From an uncultured Collinsella sp. (GTDB taxonomy: Bacteria; Actinomycetota; Coriobacteriia; Coriobacteriales; Coriobacteriaceae), in NCBI GenBank assembly GCA_900542175.1, contig UQNC01000018.1, positions 1 through 35,357 of the forward strand: 35,357 nucleotides of DNA. Reading direction: 5' to 3'. The translations under genes and the position numbers were made by a program. Positions 1 through 8,164 of the stretch are shown here, one piece after another. The notes beneath the pieces are model-generated. The model saw only the letters and a program-made list of their open reading frames with translations. It made no database searches and was not told the origin of the DNA. The first letter of the stretch is position 1, and each line of letters starts with the position of its first letter.

Positions 1-133
1 CCTATGTGCGGCGTAGGCCGCTTATTAGCCCGTCCAAGAATTGGGGCGCAGTTCAGTGCGCAGCGGGGGTTCTTTCATGTCCGAGGACGCGCCGAAAGGG
101 AAGGTCGCCCTCGGGCCGGACAGCTAAGACAGC
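1..133. other. Unassigned stretch at left edge, downstream of ilvE
   Basis: No gene is supported here. A short GC hairpin (GCGGC-GTAG-GCCGC at 8-21) followed by TTATT could be a weak + strand terminator for a gene left of the window. Further complementary patches (GTCCG near 90 and CGGAC near 118) could fold on the minus strand just after the ilvE stop. I recognise no tRNA, tmRNA, SRP or RNase P RNA. Confidence 0.25.
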
Positions 134-1186
134 TTACGCGACGGTGTAAACCCAGTTGTGCTTATCCTCGACAGCACCGGACTGGATACCAGTCAGGGTC
201 TCGCGGAGCTTCTTCATCACGGGGCCGATCTCGGTGTAGCCAGCCGGGAAGGTCACGGTCTCGTCGGCACCGTAAACCTTGTTGTCAATCTCGCCGACCG
301 GGGAGATGACGGCAGCGGTGCCGCACAGGCCGCACTCGACAAAGGTACCGGCCTTGACCTCGGCCCACTCGACGGGACGCTGGTCAACGGTCATGCCCAG
401 GTCCTGAGCAACCTGAACGAGCGAGCGACGGGTGATGGAGGGCAGGATGGAGTCAGTGTGCGACTGCGGAACGACAAGCGTGCCGTCCTCCTTCACGAAC
501 AGGACGTTAGCGCCACCGGTCTCCTCGACATAAGTGCGGGACTCGGAGTCGAGATACAGGTTCTCGGCATAGCCCTCGCGATGGGCCTCCATCGTGGGCT
601 TGAGGGACATGGCGTAGTTGAGGCCGGCCTTGATGTTGCCGGTGCCGTGCGGTGCCGCACGGTCATACTCGGAAACGCGCAGCTTGACGGGCTTAAGGCC
701 ACCCTTAAAGTACGGACCGACCGGGGTCACGAGAATGCGGAACGTGTACTCAGGAGCGGGAGCCACGCCGATCACGTCACCGGAGCCGATCATAAACGGA
801 CGCACGTACAGGGTCGCGCCGGAACCGAAGGGCGGAACCCAGGCGGCGTTGGCAGAAACGACCTGCTTGACGGCCTCAACGAACTTGTCCTTGGGGAACG
901 GGGGCATCTCGAGGCGCTGCGCAGAGTTGTACATACGCTCGGCGTTCATGTCGGGACGGAAGCAAACGATGCTGCCGTCCTCGGCGGTGTAGGCCTTCAG
1001 GCCCTCAAAGACCTCCTGGCAGTAATGGAAGATGCCACCGCACTCGGAGACATGCAGGGTGTGGTCGGTAGTCAGACCGCCCTCGTCCCACTCGCCATCC
1101 TTCCAATGAGCCTCGTAGCTGTAATCGGTCTTCATGTAGCCAAAGCCGAGGCTACCCCAATCGATATCCTTCTTCTCGACAGTCAT
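134..1186 (-). CDS. ilvE: Branched-chain amino acid aminotransferase
   Basis: A PLP-dependent fold-type IV transaminase of 350 aa, the usual length for the actinobacterial/Firmicute IlvE type. It interconverts leucine, isoleucine and valine with their 2-oxo acids using glutamate/2-oxoglutarate, in the cytosol. Visible family features are the N-terminal segment W-G-x-LGFGYMKTDY, the GGIFHYCQEVFEGLKAY block, the active-site lysine region GNIKAGLNYA, and the ESRTYVEETGGANVLFV block. The reading frame stays open 50 codons further upstream, but ATG at 1186 is chosen because AAGGAG lies 7 bases before it and the extension is arginine-rich and unlike the family. No other ilv genes are nearby. A CTTTA-N6-TAAAG dyad at 1376-1391 upstream is shared with the amino acid importer promoter. 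Confidence 0.95.
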   Translation of the reverse strand: MTVEKKDIDWGSLGFGYMKTDYSYEAHWKDGEWDEGGLTTDHTLHVSECGGIFHYCQEVFEGLKAYTAEDGSIVCFRPDMNAERMYNSAQRLEMPPFPKDKFVEAVKQVVSANAAWVPPFGSGATLYVRPFMIGSGDVIGVAPAPEYTFRILVTPVGPYFKGGLKPVKLRVSEYDRAAPHGTGNIKAGLNYAMSLKPTMEAHREGYAENLYLDSESRTYVEETGGANVLFVKEDGTLVVPQSHTDSILPSITRRSLVQVAQDLGMTVDQRPVEWAEVKAGTFVECGLCGTAAVISPVGEIDNKVYGADETVTFPAGYTEIGPVMKKLRETLTGIQSGAVEDKHNWVYTVA

Positions 1187-1339
1187 ATGTCGCTCCTTAC
1201 ATACACAGTTGCATACTCGCGAACTCGCACGCAAGGACCGAGGCCGACCGCGTCGCAACGTCGCACGCCCGGAGCGTAGAGCCGGACGGGACACGCGAAC
1301 GGCATCAAAGCCGATGGCACGTCGATTCGCATGCACGAG

Positions 1340-1391
1340 ATTGTACTCCGCACGCGCGTCGGATAAAACGTTTTTCTTTAACTAACTAAAG
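1340..1391 (-). promoter_or_regulatory. Probable ilvE promoter with upstream dyad
   Basis: On the minus strand a good -10 box, TACAAT (1345-1340), lies about 155 bp before the ilvE start; the -35 region (TTTTAT at 17 bp) is poor, which fits an activated promoter. Just upstream is the dyad CTTTAACTAACTAAAG (1376-1391), nearly identical to one in the importer promoter at 24457-24472. The long leader between 1187 and 1340 shows no branched-chain-rich leader peptide and no T-box that I can recognise. Confidence 0.4.
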
Positions 1392-1415
1392 TATTTTCAT
1401 TTGACCGAAGCTGAA

Positions 1416-1447
1416 GAGGCCCGCCACCGTAAACGGTGACGGGCCTC
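1416..1447 (-). terminator. Terminator after dedA
   Basis: Hairpin with GAGGCCCG arms (1416-1430 with 1434-1447), one G-U pair on the minus strand and a TAAA-like loop. It sits 28 bases past the dedA stop. The following T-run is weak (CTCTTC). Confidence 0.5.
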
Positions 1448-1475
1448 AACTGCACGGTTTGCGCGCTGGCTCGAG

Positions 1476-2123
1476 CTACGCGTTCTTTTTGCCCAGCTTA
1501 GCCTTAACCAGACCGACCACGGTCGGGATGATCGACACGGCAACAATGCCCACGATCAGCAGCTCAAAGTGCTCCTGCACAAAGGGGATGCCGCCAAAGA
1601 AGTAGCCCAACAATGTAAAGAGCGTTGACCAGGTAATGCCGCCCAGCACGTTAAAGATAACGAAGTTACGCCAGTGCATGCCGCCCATACCGGCGATAAA
1701 GGGCACAAAGGTGCGAATAAACGGGAAGAAGCGGCCCAGGAAGATGGCCAGGTGGCCCCACTTGTCCAAGAAGTCCTCGGACTTTTTGATGCGCTCGGGC
1801 GTCATGGCCTTGACCTTGCCCGAAGCGATGATCTTTTTGCCAAAGAAGTGGCCGATCATAAAGTTGCACTGATCACCCAAAATGGCAGCCGCCCATGCGA
1901 CGGCCAGAAGCGCCACGATGTTAAAGCCACCGTTGTGGGCAAAGAAACCCGAAGCAAACAGCAGCGAATCGCCAGGAAGGAACGGGAAGAACACCACGCC
2001 TGTCTCGATAAAGATGATCAGGAACACGCAGCCGTAGGCCATAAGCGGGCCGGCGGCGATCCAGCTGGCAATCGCGGTGCGCGGGTCTTTGAGCAGCTCG
2101 GCGATAAAATTGATGAAACCCAT
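1476..2123 (-). CDS. DedA/VTT-family membrane protein
   Basis: A 215-aa integral membrane protein of the DedA (SNARE-associated/VTT) family. Members are proposed phospholipid scramblases or transporters needed for envelope homeostasis, including undecaprenyl phosphate recycling in some groups; which role applies here is not visible. Family marks are the acidic residues in FIETGVVFFPFLPGDSLLF (the functionally important Glu and Asp), the re-entrant GRFFPFIRTFVPFIAGMGGM helix, and a C-terminal hydrophobic pair of segments. The frame continues upstream to 2207, but ATG at 2123 has GAGAGG nine bases before it and starts the family's amphipathic N-terminus MGFINFIAELL. It ends in a basic tail. Single gene between ilvE and a divergent cysE. 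Confidence 0.9.
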   Translation of the reverse strand: MGFINFIAELLKDPRTAIASWIAAGPLMAYGCVFLIIFIETGVVFFPFLPGDSLLFASGFFAHNGGFNIVALLAVAWAAAILGDQCNFMIGHFFGKKIIASGKVKAMTPERIKKSEDFLDKWGHLAIFLGRFFPFIRTFVPFIAGMGGMHWRNFVIFNVLGGITWSTLFTLLGYFFGGIPFVQEHFELLIVGIVAVSIIPTVVGLVKAKLGKKNA

Positions 2124-2299
2124 GAAGTAAAACCTCTCAGTTGTGGGCGCGGATACGTCCAAGTTGACCAGTATACGGTTGCGGCGCCCCCTCGTGCGCA
2201 ACCCCACAAAAGCATGACCCCATTACCAGCAAGTTTGCATAACTGACACCTGTTGCGCAATGCCGCCAAGATTGTCCTTCCTAATCCCTAGCGAATCGC

Positions 2300-2305
2300 T
2301 ATACT
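2300..2305 (+). promoter_or_regulatory. -10 box for cysE
   Basis: TATACT lies 42 bp before the cysE GTG start. No convincing -35 hexamer is found at 16-18 bp, so only the -10 element is supported. Confidence 0.4.
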
Positions 2306-2346
2306 TTATTGAATCGCATTGCCATGGCGCTAAGGGAGGGCGGCCG

Positions 2347-3051
2347 GTGAGCTTTATCAATACCATTCGCGAGGACATCAAGACCGTCCAAGCGCAGGAT
2401 CCCGCCGCGCAAAACGGTCTAGTCATCTTCCTTTCCTATCCTGGCCTGCACGCCAAGTGGAACCACGTGCCCGAGCACTGGCTCTGGGAGCACGGTCATC
2501 GCTCGCTCGCCCGCGTGCTCTCGCAAATCACCCGCCACATCACCGGCGTCGAGATTCATCCCGCCGCACAGATCGGCAAGCACTTCTTTATCGACCATGC
2601 CATGGGCGTCGTCATCGGCGAGACCACCATCGTGGGCGACAACTGCGTGCTCTACCAGGGCGTCACGCTCGGCGGTACCGGCAACGAGACCGGCAAACGC
2701 CACCCCACCCTGGGCAACAACGTCACCGTGGGCACAGGCGCCAAGGTGCTCGGCAACATCCGCATCGGCAACAACGTCAAAATCGGCGGCAACTCGGTTG
2801 TCGTCAAGGACGTGCCCGACAACTGCACCGTCGTGGGCGTGCCAGGACGCATCATCAAGCGCAACGGCTGCCGTGTGTTCGAGGAGAGTTTCGACGCCAA
2901 GCAGCATCGCGAGTACATGCCCGATGACGCCGCCGAGCAGAGTGCCCTCAACCGCCAGGGCATCACCGAGAATGCCCGCCGCGTCAAAGAACTCGAGCGA
3001 GAGGTGGCCGAGCTCAAGGCCCTCGTCGCCAAGCTCATGGACGAACGTTAG
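2347..3051 (+). CDS. cysE: Serine O-acetyltransferase
   Basis: Transfers an acetyl group from acetyl-CoA to L-serine, giving O-acetylserine for cysteine synthesis. At 234 aa it is the short EpsC/CysE type with a reduced N-terminal helical domain. The left-handed beta helix is clear: GVEIHPAAQIGKHFFIDHA, GVVIGETTIVGDNCVLYQGV, then TLGGTG and KRHPTLGNNV with the catalytic His/Asp region, followed by GVPGRIIK. Residues from about 205 form a heptad-like Glu/Lys/Leu tail, a probable coiled coil not needed for catalysis. The frame is open to an ATG at 2260, but GTG at 2347 is preferred: AGGGAGG sits seven bases upstream and VSFINTIREDI matches the family start. A -10 box lies within the longer version. 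No cysK is adjacent. Confidence 0.93.
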   Translation: MSFINTIREDIKTVQAQDPAAQNGLVIFLSYPGLHAKWNHVPEHWLWEHGHRSLARVLSQITRHITGVEIHPAAQIGKHFFIDHAMGVVIGETTIVGDNCVLYQGVTLGGTGNETGKRHPTLGNNVTVGTGAKVLGNIRIGNNVKIGGNSVVVKDVPDNCTVVGVPGRIIKRNGCRVFEESFDAKQHREYMPDDAAEQSALNRQGITENARRVKELEREVAELKALVAKLMDER

Positions 3052-3092
3052 GAACGCAAGCGGCACAAAACAATATCGGCACCGACGCAAAA

Positions 3093-3123
3093 GGCGCGCC
3101 AGGGAATCAATCCCCGGCGCGCC
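3093..3123 (+). terminator. Terminator after cysE, possibly bidirectional
   Basis: GGCGCGCC arms with an inner AGGGA/TCCCC extension and loop ATCAA, followed on + by ATTCCTTTT. It lies 41 bases after the cysE stop and also between convergent genes, so may serve the ABC exporter on the minus strand. Confidence 0.7.
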
Positions 3124-3133
3124 ATTCCTTTTG

Positions 3134-3165
3134 ATGTGACATGCGGGACTGTCCCTTTGTCACAT
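3134..3165. repeat. GGGACAG-core hairpin, copy 1
   Basis: Arms ATGTGACA and TGTCACAT (8 bp) enclose a 16-base centre. Read on the minus strand the centre begins AAGGGACAG, the core seen in copies 2-6. The right arm touches the stop codon of the ABC exporter gene. Confidence 0.6.
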
Positions 3166-5171
3166 TATGCGAACTGACTCAGATAGAGGTCGGCGTAAGC
3201 ACCCTCGGCAGCCAGCAGTTCCTTATGCGTGCCTTGCTCGATAATGTTGCCGTGATCCATGACCAAGATCAGGTCGGCGTCCACGATCGTCGACAGGCGA
3301 TGCGCGATCACAAAGCTCGTGCGCCCGCGCATGAGCGCGTCCATGGCGCGGCCGATAGCAAGCTCGGTGCGCGTGTCCACACTTGAGGTCGCCTCGTCCA
3401 GGATGAGAATCGCCGGGTTGTTGAGCAGCACGCGTGCGATGGTCAGCAGCTGACGCTGGCCCTGGCTGATGCTTTCGGCATCGTTGGCTACGCGCGTGTC
3501 GTAGCCCTGAGGCATGGTGCGCACAAAGAAGTCGACCTGGGCGGCGCGAGCGGCCGCAACAATCTCCTCGCGCGTTGCCTCGGGGCAGCCGTAGGCGATG
3601 TTCTCGGCAATCGTGCCGTCGAACAGCCAGGCGTCCTGTAGCACCATGCCAAACTGCTGTCGCAGCTCGCCGCGATCCATGCGGCTCGTATCCACGCCGT
3701 CGAGCGTAATACGCCCGCCGTCAATCTCGTAGAAGCGCATGAGCAGGTTGATGAGCGTCGTCTTGCCTGCGCCCGTGGTTCCCACCACGGCAATCTTCTG
3801 GCCCGGCTCGGCGGTAAACGACACGTCGCGCATGAGCGGCTTGTCGGGCGCATAGCCAAAGCGCACGTGCTCAAAAGCGACGCGGCCCTCAATGCGACCC
3901 GGCAGCTTGGCGGCCTCGTCCGGCAGCGGATCGGCCTCTATCTCGGGCTCATCAAGCAGGTCGAAAACGCGCTCCGCACTCGCCAGCGCGCTCTGCAGCG
4001 AGTTAAAAGTGAACGACAGCTGCGTCATGGGTTCGGACGCCTCGTAGATAAACTGGAAGAACGCCTGGAACACGCCGACGGTCATGTGACCGGCGACCAG
4101 CATGCTGCAGCCCACGAGCGCAATCACAATCTGCGCCAGGCGACCAATAAAGCGAACCGCGGGTCCGACGGCGTTGATCATAAAGTCGGCCTTGGTGCTC
4201 ACGCGCGCCAGCTCGCCCGAGGCCTCGTGCACCTCGGCAGAGCTCTGGTGCTCGCGGTTGAATGCGCGAATCACCAAACGGCCCGAATAGCCTTCCTCGA
4301 CCGCGCTCGTGATTTTGGACACCCACTCCTGACGCTCGCCCGTCACATCATGCGTACGGCGCGAAACCACCTTGGTCACCAGCAGCGACAACGCCGTAAA
4401 GAACAAAAAGACTAGCGTAAGCGGCACGCTAAACACGAACATCACGCCCACGGCGCCCACCACGGTGCCGATCGACACAAGCAGCTGCAGCAATCCGCGC
4501 TGCATGCTCTCGGACATCTTGTCCAAGTCGTTGGTCGCACGGCTGACGACCTCACCGGGACGATGCGCGTCAAAGAAGGCAAGCGGCAGACGGTTGAGCT
4601 TTTGTGCGATGCGGTTGCGTAGACGCAGGTTGAGGCGTTCGGCCACGCTCGACATCAAAAAGCTCTGGAGCGCATAGAACGAGGCAGCGGCAGTCCAGAT
4701 CATAAAGTAGACGAAGATGGTCTTGCCGCAGTTCTCCCAGGTGATGTTGAAGGTGGTTCCGTTGGCAAACGCCACCTGAATGTGGCCCCACAGCTCATCG
4801 ATCACGCGGGCGCTATATGCCGGTGCAGCGGTGTTAAAGATAACATAGAACACAATGCTCGCAAACACGATGTAGAAGCGCCAATGGTCGCCGACGGCCT
4901 CGCTCCACAGGCGGCGCACCGTCGCCCAGGTATCCCGGGGCGTCTCACCCTCTTTTTCGTCGTCCACGTCGCGCATACGCTCTGCCTCGGCGCGGGCACG
5001 CTCGTCCTCGGCACGCTCGTTTTCCTCGTAGAGCGCTTGGCGGCGAGCCTCGCGCTCGACTGCAGCCTTGGCGGCGTCATCCAGCTCGGTCGACGTGACA
5101 GCCGTTTCCTCGACCAGCCCCGCGGCAACGGCGTCATCAACGCCGCCCTGCTTCTCGAGCTCCTCGGTCAT
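3165..5171 (-). CDS. ABC exporter half-transporter, catalytic-site subunit (TM288-like)
   Basis: A 668-aa fused membrane/ATPase half-transporter, second of a heterodimeric type IV ABC exporter for drugs, peptides or lipids; substrate unknown. Residues 1-100 are an unusual charged, Glu/Arg/Ala-rich extension likely to lie in the cytosol. Six membrane segments follow (about 100-400). The ATPase has Walker A GTTGAGKT (464-471), Walker B with catalytic Glu (LDE, 592-593) and His624, all canonical, but its signature reads ISQGQ (568-572) instead of LSGGQ. ATG at 5171 is favoured over the in-frame GTG at 5180: AGGGAGG lies eight bases before it and only one base separates it from the stop of the partner gene, implying translational coupling. 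Confidence 0.93.
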   Translation of the reverse strand: MTEELEKQGGVDDAVAAGLVEETAVTSTELDDAAKAAVEREARRQALYEENERAEDERARAEAERMRDVDDEKEGETPRDTWATVRRLWSEAVGDHWRFYIVFASIVFYVIFNTAAPAYSARVIDELWGHIQVAFANGTTFNITWENCGKTIFVYFMIWTAAASFYALQSFLMSSVAERLNLRLRNRIAQKLNRLPLAFFDAHRPGEVVSRATNDLDKMSESMQRGLLQLLVSIGTVVGAVGVMFVFSVPLTLVFLFFTALSLLVTKVVSRRTHDVTGERQEWVSKITSAVEEGYSGRLVIRAFNREHQSSAEVHEASGELARVSTKADFMINAVGPAVRFIGRLAQIVIALVGCSMLVAGHMTVGVFQAFFQFIYEASEPMTQLSFTFNSLQSALASAERVFDLLDEPEIEADPLPDEAAKLPGRIEGRVAFEHVRFGYAPDKPLMRDVSFTAEPGQKIAVVGTTGAGKTTLINLLMRFYEIDGGRITLDGVDTSRMDRGELRQQFGMVLQDAWLFDGTIAENIAYGCPEATREEIVAAARAAQVDFFVRTMPQGYDTRVANDAESISQGQRQLLTIARVLLNNPAILILDEATSSVDTRTELAIGRAMDALMRGRTSFVIAHRLSTIVDADLILVMDHGNIIEQGTHKELLAAEGAYADLYLSQFA

Positions 5172-5172
5172 G

Positions 5173-6897
5173 CTACTCACCTCCCTTCATCTGCGATTCC
5201 GCGATGGCGCGGTACACCTCGCAGGTTTCCATAAGCTCGCCATGCGTGCCCAGGCCCACGACCTCGCCATCCTTGAGCACGACAATCTGGTCGGCGTGCA
5301 GAATCGTCGAGATGCGCTGCGCGATGATGAGCACCGCGGCGTCGCGCGTCTCGTCCTGCAGCGCATGGCGCAGGGCCGCATCGGTCTTAAAGTCCAGGGC
5401 CGAAAAACTATCGTCGAAGATATATAGATCGGCATGCTTCATGAGCGCACGGGCGATGGCCAGACGTTGGCGCTGGCCGCCCGAAAAGTTCGTACCGCCC
5501 TGCACCACCGGGGTATCGAGCCCCTGCGGCTGATCGAGCACAAAGGTGCTCTGGGCAACCTGCAGCGCATGAAGCATGTCCGCCTCGGTCGCGTCTTCGT
5601 TGCCAAAGCGCAGGTTGCTTGCCACGGTGCCCGAGAACAGCCACGCCTTCTGCGGCACGTAGGCGATGCGCCCGCGAATCTCACCTTGCGAAAGCTCGCG
5701 CAAATCGACGCCGCTCAAGCGAATGGCACCCTTCGTGGCATCGTGGAAGCGCAACAGAAGCTTTGCCACCGTTGACTTGCCCGAGCCCGTCGAGCCCACA
5801 ATCGCTGTCGTCTGACCGCGACGACAGGTAAAGTTCAGATCGCACAGCGTGTCCTCGTCGGCGTCGTCAAAGCGAAACGACATATGATCGAACACGGCAA
5901 CCGCATCAGCCCCGTCCTTTGAGTCGGACGCGGCCGCATCAAGCGTACGCTGGCCATCGACGATGCTCGGCTCAATCTCCAGCACTTGCTGTGCACGGCT
6001 TAGACATGCCGCGGCGCGTGGCAGCGTTAGCACCACCATCTGCGCCATCATCACAAAGAACAGGATCAGAAGCGCGTACTCCAGCACCGCCGAGATGCTC
6101 GCGATCTGCATGGCGTGGGCGCCCACGCGGTTGCCGCCAACCCACAGCACCGCTACCTCGGCGATGTTCATCAAAAAGAAGCTTGAGCTGTCGAGGCCCA
6201 CAAACAGGTGGTTGACTTTGATGGCGTTGGCGGCGTAGTCGCTGAACACCTCGTCCAGGCGCCGCTCCTCGTGACGCTCCTTGTTAAACGCACGGATGAC
6301 GCGCACGCCCACGATGTTTTCGCGCAGCACCACGTTCATGCGGTCGATAAAGCTCTGCAAGCGCATAAAGATCGGAGCCGCGTTGGCAACCGTAAAGACC
6401 GCCGCCACCAGCACAATCGCAACCACGACGCCCAGCAGCGTGCCCATGGCGGGATCGATAAACCAGGCGAAGATGATGCCCGCCACGGCCAAAAACGGCA
6501 CCGGCAGCACCAGTTGAATCGTCTGCAGAATCGCCTGCTGGATCACGTTGATGTCGTTGAGCGAGCGCGTGATCATCGATCCGGTGCCAAAGCGCTCAAA
6601 GTCGCTGGCCGCGAGCTCGAGCGACTTGTCGTACACGGCATTGCGGATATCGCAGGCCACGTTGGCGGCCAAGCGCGCCGAAAGATAGCAGCCCAGCACC
6701 GCGCCGCCGCTGGCCATGCCGGTCGCGATAAGCATGTAGAGGCCATTGCGCAAAATGTAGTCGACATCACCCGTGGTGATACCGGTGTTGACCATGTTCG
6801 CCAGCATCGTGGGAACCAACAGCGTGCCGACGTTATCAACCAGCAGCACCAGCAGCGTCACTGCGATAAGCCCTCGATAGGGCTTCAGAAACCTCAT
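5173..6897 (-). CDS. ABC exporter half-transporter, degenerate-site subunit (TM287-like)
   Basis: A 574-aa partner of the downstream half-transporter. Residues 1-300 hold the six-helix membrane domain, the rest the ATPase. Walker A is GSTGSGKS (368-375) and the signature FSGGQ (471-475) is canonical, but the catalytic Glu is Asp496 (IFDD) and the switch His is Gln527 (IIAQR). Together with ISQGQ in the partner this makes exactly one degenerate nucleotide site, as in TM287/288, LmrCD and BmrCD. ATG at 6897 overlaps the marR stop as TAATG; an in-frame GTG at 6909 is an alternative but lies too close to its GGGGGAG. The operon order marR-ABC-ABC suggests export of a compound sensed by the MarR protein. 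Confidence 0.93.
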   Translation of the reverse strand: MRFLKPYRGLIAVTLLVLLVDNVGTLLVPTMLANMVNTGITTGDVDYILRNGLYMLIATGMASGGAVLGCYLSARLAANVACDIRNAVYDKSLELAASDFERFGTGSMITRSLNDINVIQQAILQTIQLVLPVPFLAVAGIIFAWFIDPAMGTLLGVVVAIVLVAAVFTVANAAPIFMRLQSFIDRMNVVLRENIVGVRVIRAFNKERHEERRLDEVFSDYAANAIKVNHLFVGLDSSSFFLMNIAEVAVLWVGGNRVGAHAMQIASISAVLEYALLILFFVMMAQMVVLTLPRAAACLSRAQQVLEIEPSIVDGQRTLDAAASDSKDGADAVAVFDHMSFRFDDADEDTLCDLNFTCRRGQTTAIVGSTGSGKSTVAKLLLRFHDATKGAIRLSGVDLRELSQGEIRGRIAYVPQKAWLFSGTVASNLRFGNEDATEADMLHALQVAQSTFVLDQPQGLDTPVVQGGTNFSGGQRQRLAIARALMKHADLYIFDDSFSALDFKTDAALRHALQDETRDAAVLIIAQRISTILHADQIVVLKDGEVVGLGTHGELMETCEVYRAIAESQMKGGE

Positions 6898-7397
6898 TAA
6901 CAGTCGCACGACTCCCCCTCACCTTGATTCTCGGCTTGGCTCTCGGCAGCGATATGCTGCTTAAATGCCTCGCACTCCTCACCGAGCACCTGAGAGAATT
7001 TTCCGATCAAGCGCATAATCTCGCGCTGCTCACACGGCTCAAGCGCGCCAAAGGCTCGCTGCTCGGCCTTGAGTGCCGGCAGCGCATAACGCTCGGCAAA
7101 TCGCCTGCCCTCTTCGGTCAGGCTCACAACCTTGTTCTTACGACTGCCTTCGGCAAACTCCAACGTTGCGAAGCCCCGCGCCGTCAAGGTTTTAATGGCC
7201 GAGTTGATGGTCTGCTTGCTGTAGAACCATTCGCTTGTCAGACGGCTTACGGCAATACTGCCGCCCGCCGTGCTGGTATCGACGAGCATCCAGTAAGCGC
7301 AGTCCGAAAGGCCGCAGGCGCGCGAGAACTCCGAATAGATATGGTCGAGTCCATTGAGCAACCGGTCGAAGTCGACCAGCGTAACCGCACTATTCAT
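6897..7397 (-). CDS. MarR-family transcriptional regulator
   Basis: A 166-aa winged-helix dimer of the MarR family, first gene of the exporter operon and probably its ligand-relieved repressor. The DNA-binding part is visible as SRLTSEWFYSKQTINSAIKTL (recognition helix region) followed by the wing G-x-ATLEFAEGSRKNKVVSLTEEGR (about residues 55-110), then the dimerising C-terminal helices. The tail is acidic and ends ESCDC, with two cysteines that could be redox-active, though this is only a guess. The gene overlaps the next by one base (TAATG). Direct repeats over its own promoter at 7412-7464 are the likely operator. Confidence 0.9.
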   Translation of the reverse strand: MNSAVTLVDFDRLLNGLDHIYSEFSRACGLSDCAYWMLVDTSTAGGSIAVSRLTSEWFYSKQTINSAIKTLTARGFATLEFAEGSRKNKVVSLTEEGRRFAERYALPALKAEQRAFGALEPCEQREIMRLIGKFSQVLGEECEAFKQHIAAESQAENQGEGESCDC

Positions 7398-7411
7398 CTA
7401 TCCCACCATTC

Positions 7412-7473
7412 GATTGTCCGATTTTTGACCAATTTTATATCTCTAGATTAGTCCGAGTTTTGACTATCGTCAA
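7412..7473 (-). promoter_or_regulatory. marR-exporter promoter and direct-repeat operator
   Basis: On the minus strand TTGACG (7473-7468) and TAATCT (7450-7445) are 17 bp apart and could be -35 and -10. Two copies of a + strand motif, GATTGTCCGATTTTTGAC (7412-7429) and GATTAGTCCGAGTTTTGAC (7446-7464), lie about 34 bp apart; the second covers the -10 and spacer, the first the start of transcription. This suits autorepression by the MarR protein. Confidence 0.5.
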
Positions 7474-7521
7474 CAGGCTCTCCGCAAACGCGTGCACTTT
7501 TATGGCCTATCGGCAGAAAAA

Positions 7522-7552
7522 GACCGCCGGCGCGGGGGCGGCGCCAGCGGTC
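7522..7552 (-). terminator. Terminator after the 96-aa gene
   Basis: Stem GACCGCYGGCGC (7522-7533 with 7541-7552), one mismatch, followed on the minus strand by TTTTTCT. It closes the small gene at 7579-7869 and insulates marR. Confidence 0.8.
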
Positions 7553-7578
7553 ACGTGAAAATCGGGTTTTATTGCCTG

Positions 7579-7869
7579 TTAGGCAGCGACGGCCTCGTAG
7601 ACCGTAGCGCCCGCAAAGCTGTCATGCAGGCTCTTGCCGCAAATCCAAGGCAGCTCAACAACCTCGCAGACCGTATTGACCAGCTCGGAGCAGTCAGTAA
7701 AGTGGCCCTTGTCGTTGAGGGCCTCGCAATCCTGAACACGCCAATAGCCATCGGTGTGCGTGATGTAGTACTCGTGATCGTCAATCGTCACAAAAGCGCG
7801 CGTCTTGGAACGCAGCAGCTTCAGAAATCCTTCGAAGTCGGTCTCGACGACATCTCCAGCCTGGAACAT
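7579..7869 (-). CDS. Small protein of unknown function
   Basis: A 96-aa acidic protein I do not recognise. It starts MFQAGDVVETDFEGFLKLL, has a central segment rich in aromatic and acidic residues (DDHEYYITHTDGYWRVQDC) and a C-terminal part with LPWICGKSLHD. No signal peptide or membrane span is visible and four cysteines are scattered. The start is well set: ATG at 7869 follows AGGAGG by eight bases, and the frame's earlier ATG at 7899 would put that ribosome site inside the gene. It has its own strong terminator, so it is probably a real monocistronic gene. The composition resembles a small soluble beta-rich domain, but no function can be assigned. Confidence 0.75.
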   Translation of the reverse strand: MFQAGDVVETDFEGFLKLLRSKTRAFVTIDDHEYYITHTDGYWRVQDCEALNDKGHFTDCSELVNTVCEVVELPWICGKSLHDSFAGATVYEAVAA

Positions 7870-8024
7870 GATAGTTACCTCCTGGCCCGGCGCCACCACG
7901 GCGCATTGATAAACGTTGGTACTCCTTTAGTAAAACCTTTATCAGAGGTTATACGTTCGTCATTTAGGCAAGTGGTAAAAAACCGCAGGATAGACGGGAT
8001 AAAACGTTTAACCATCCCATTTGT

Positions 8025-8053
8025 TTGTCACATTCTGAAGGTACTTTTATGCA
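8025..8053 (+). promoter_or_regulatory. Possible nitroreductase promoter
   Basis: TTGTCA (8025-8030) and TATGCA (8048-8053) are 17 bp apart, about 110 bp before the nitroreductase start. The -35 is good and the -10 is weak. The rest of 7870-8164 shows no gene. Confidence 0.35.
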
Positions 8054-8164
8054 AACCTACTTTCCCAATTGGAATCTATCCTTTTGGCCGGGCAATTGAC
8101 CGTCTATCGTTTGAGCCCGACGGGTATGAACGGGGCATCTGCAACGCCACTACAAGGAGGCACC

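Noticed and set aside
158..1279. Open + strand frame opposite ilvE
   Set aside because: Shadow of ilvE; no ribosome site and unnatural Gly/Val/Leu/Asp composition.
1187..1345. T-box or leader-peptide attenuator for ilvE
   Set aside because: No specifier loop, T-box sequence or branched-chain-rich leader peptide is visible.
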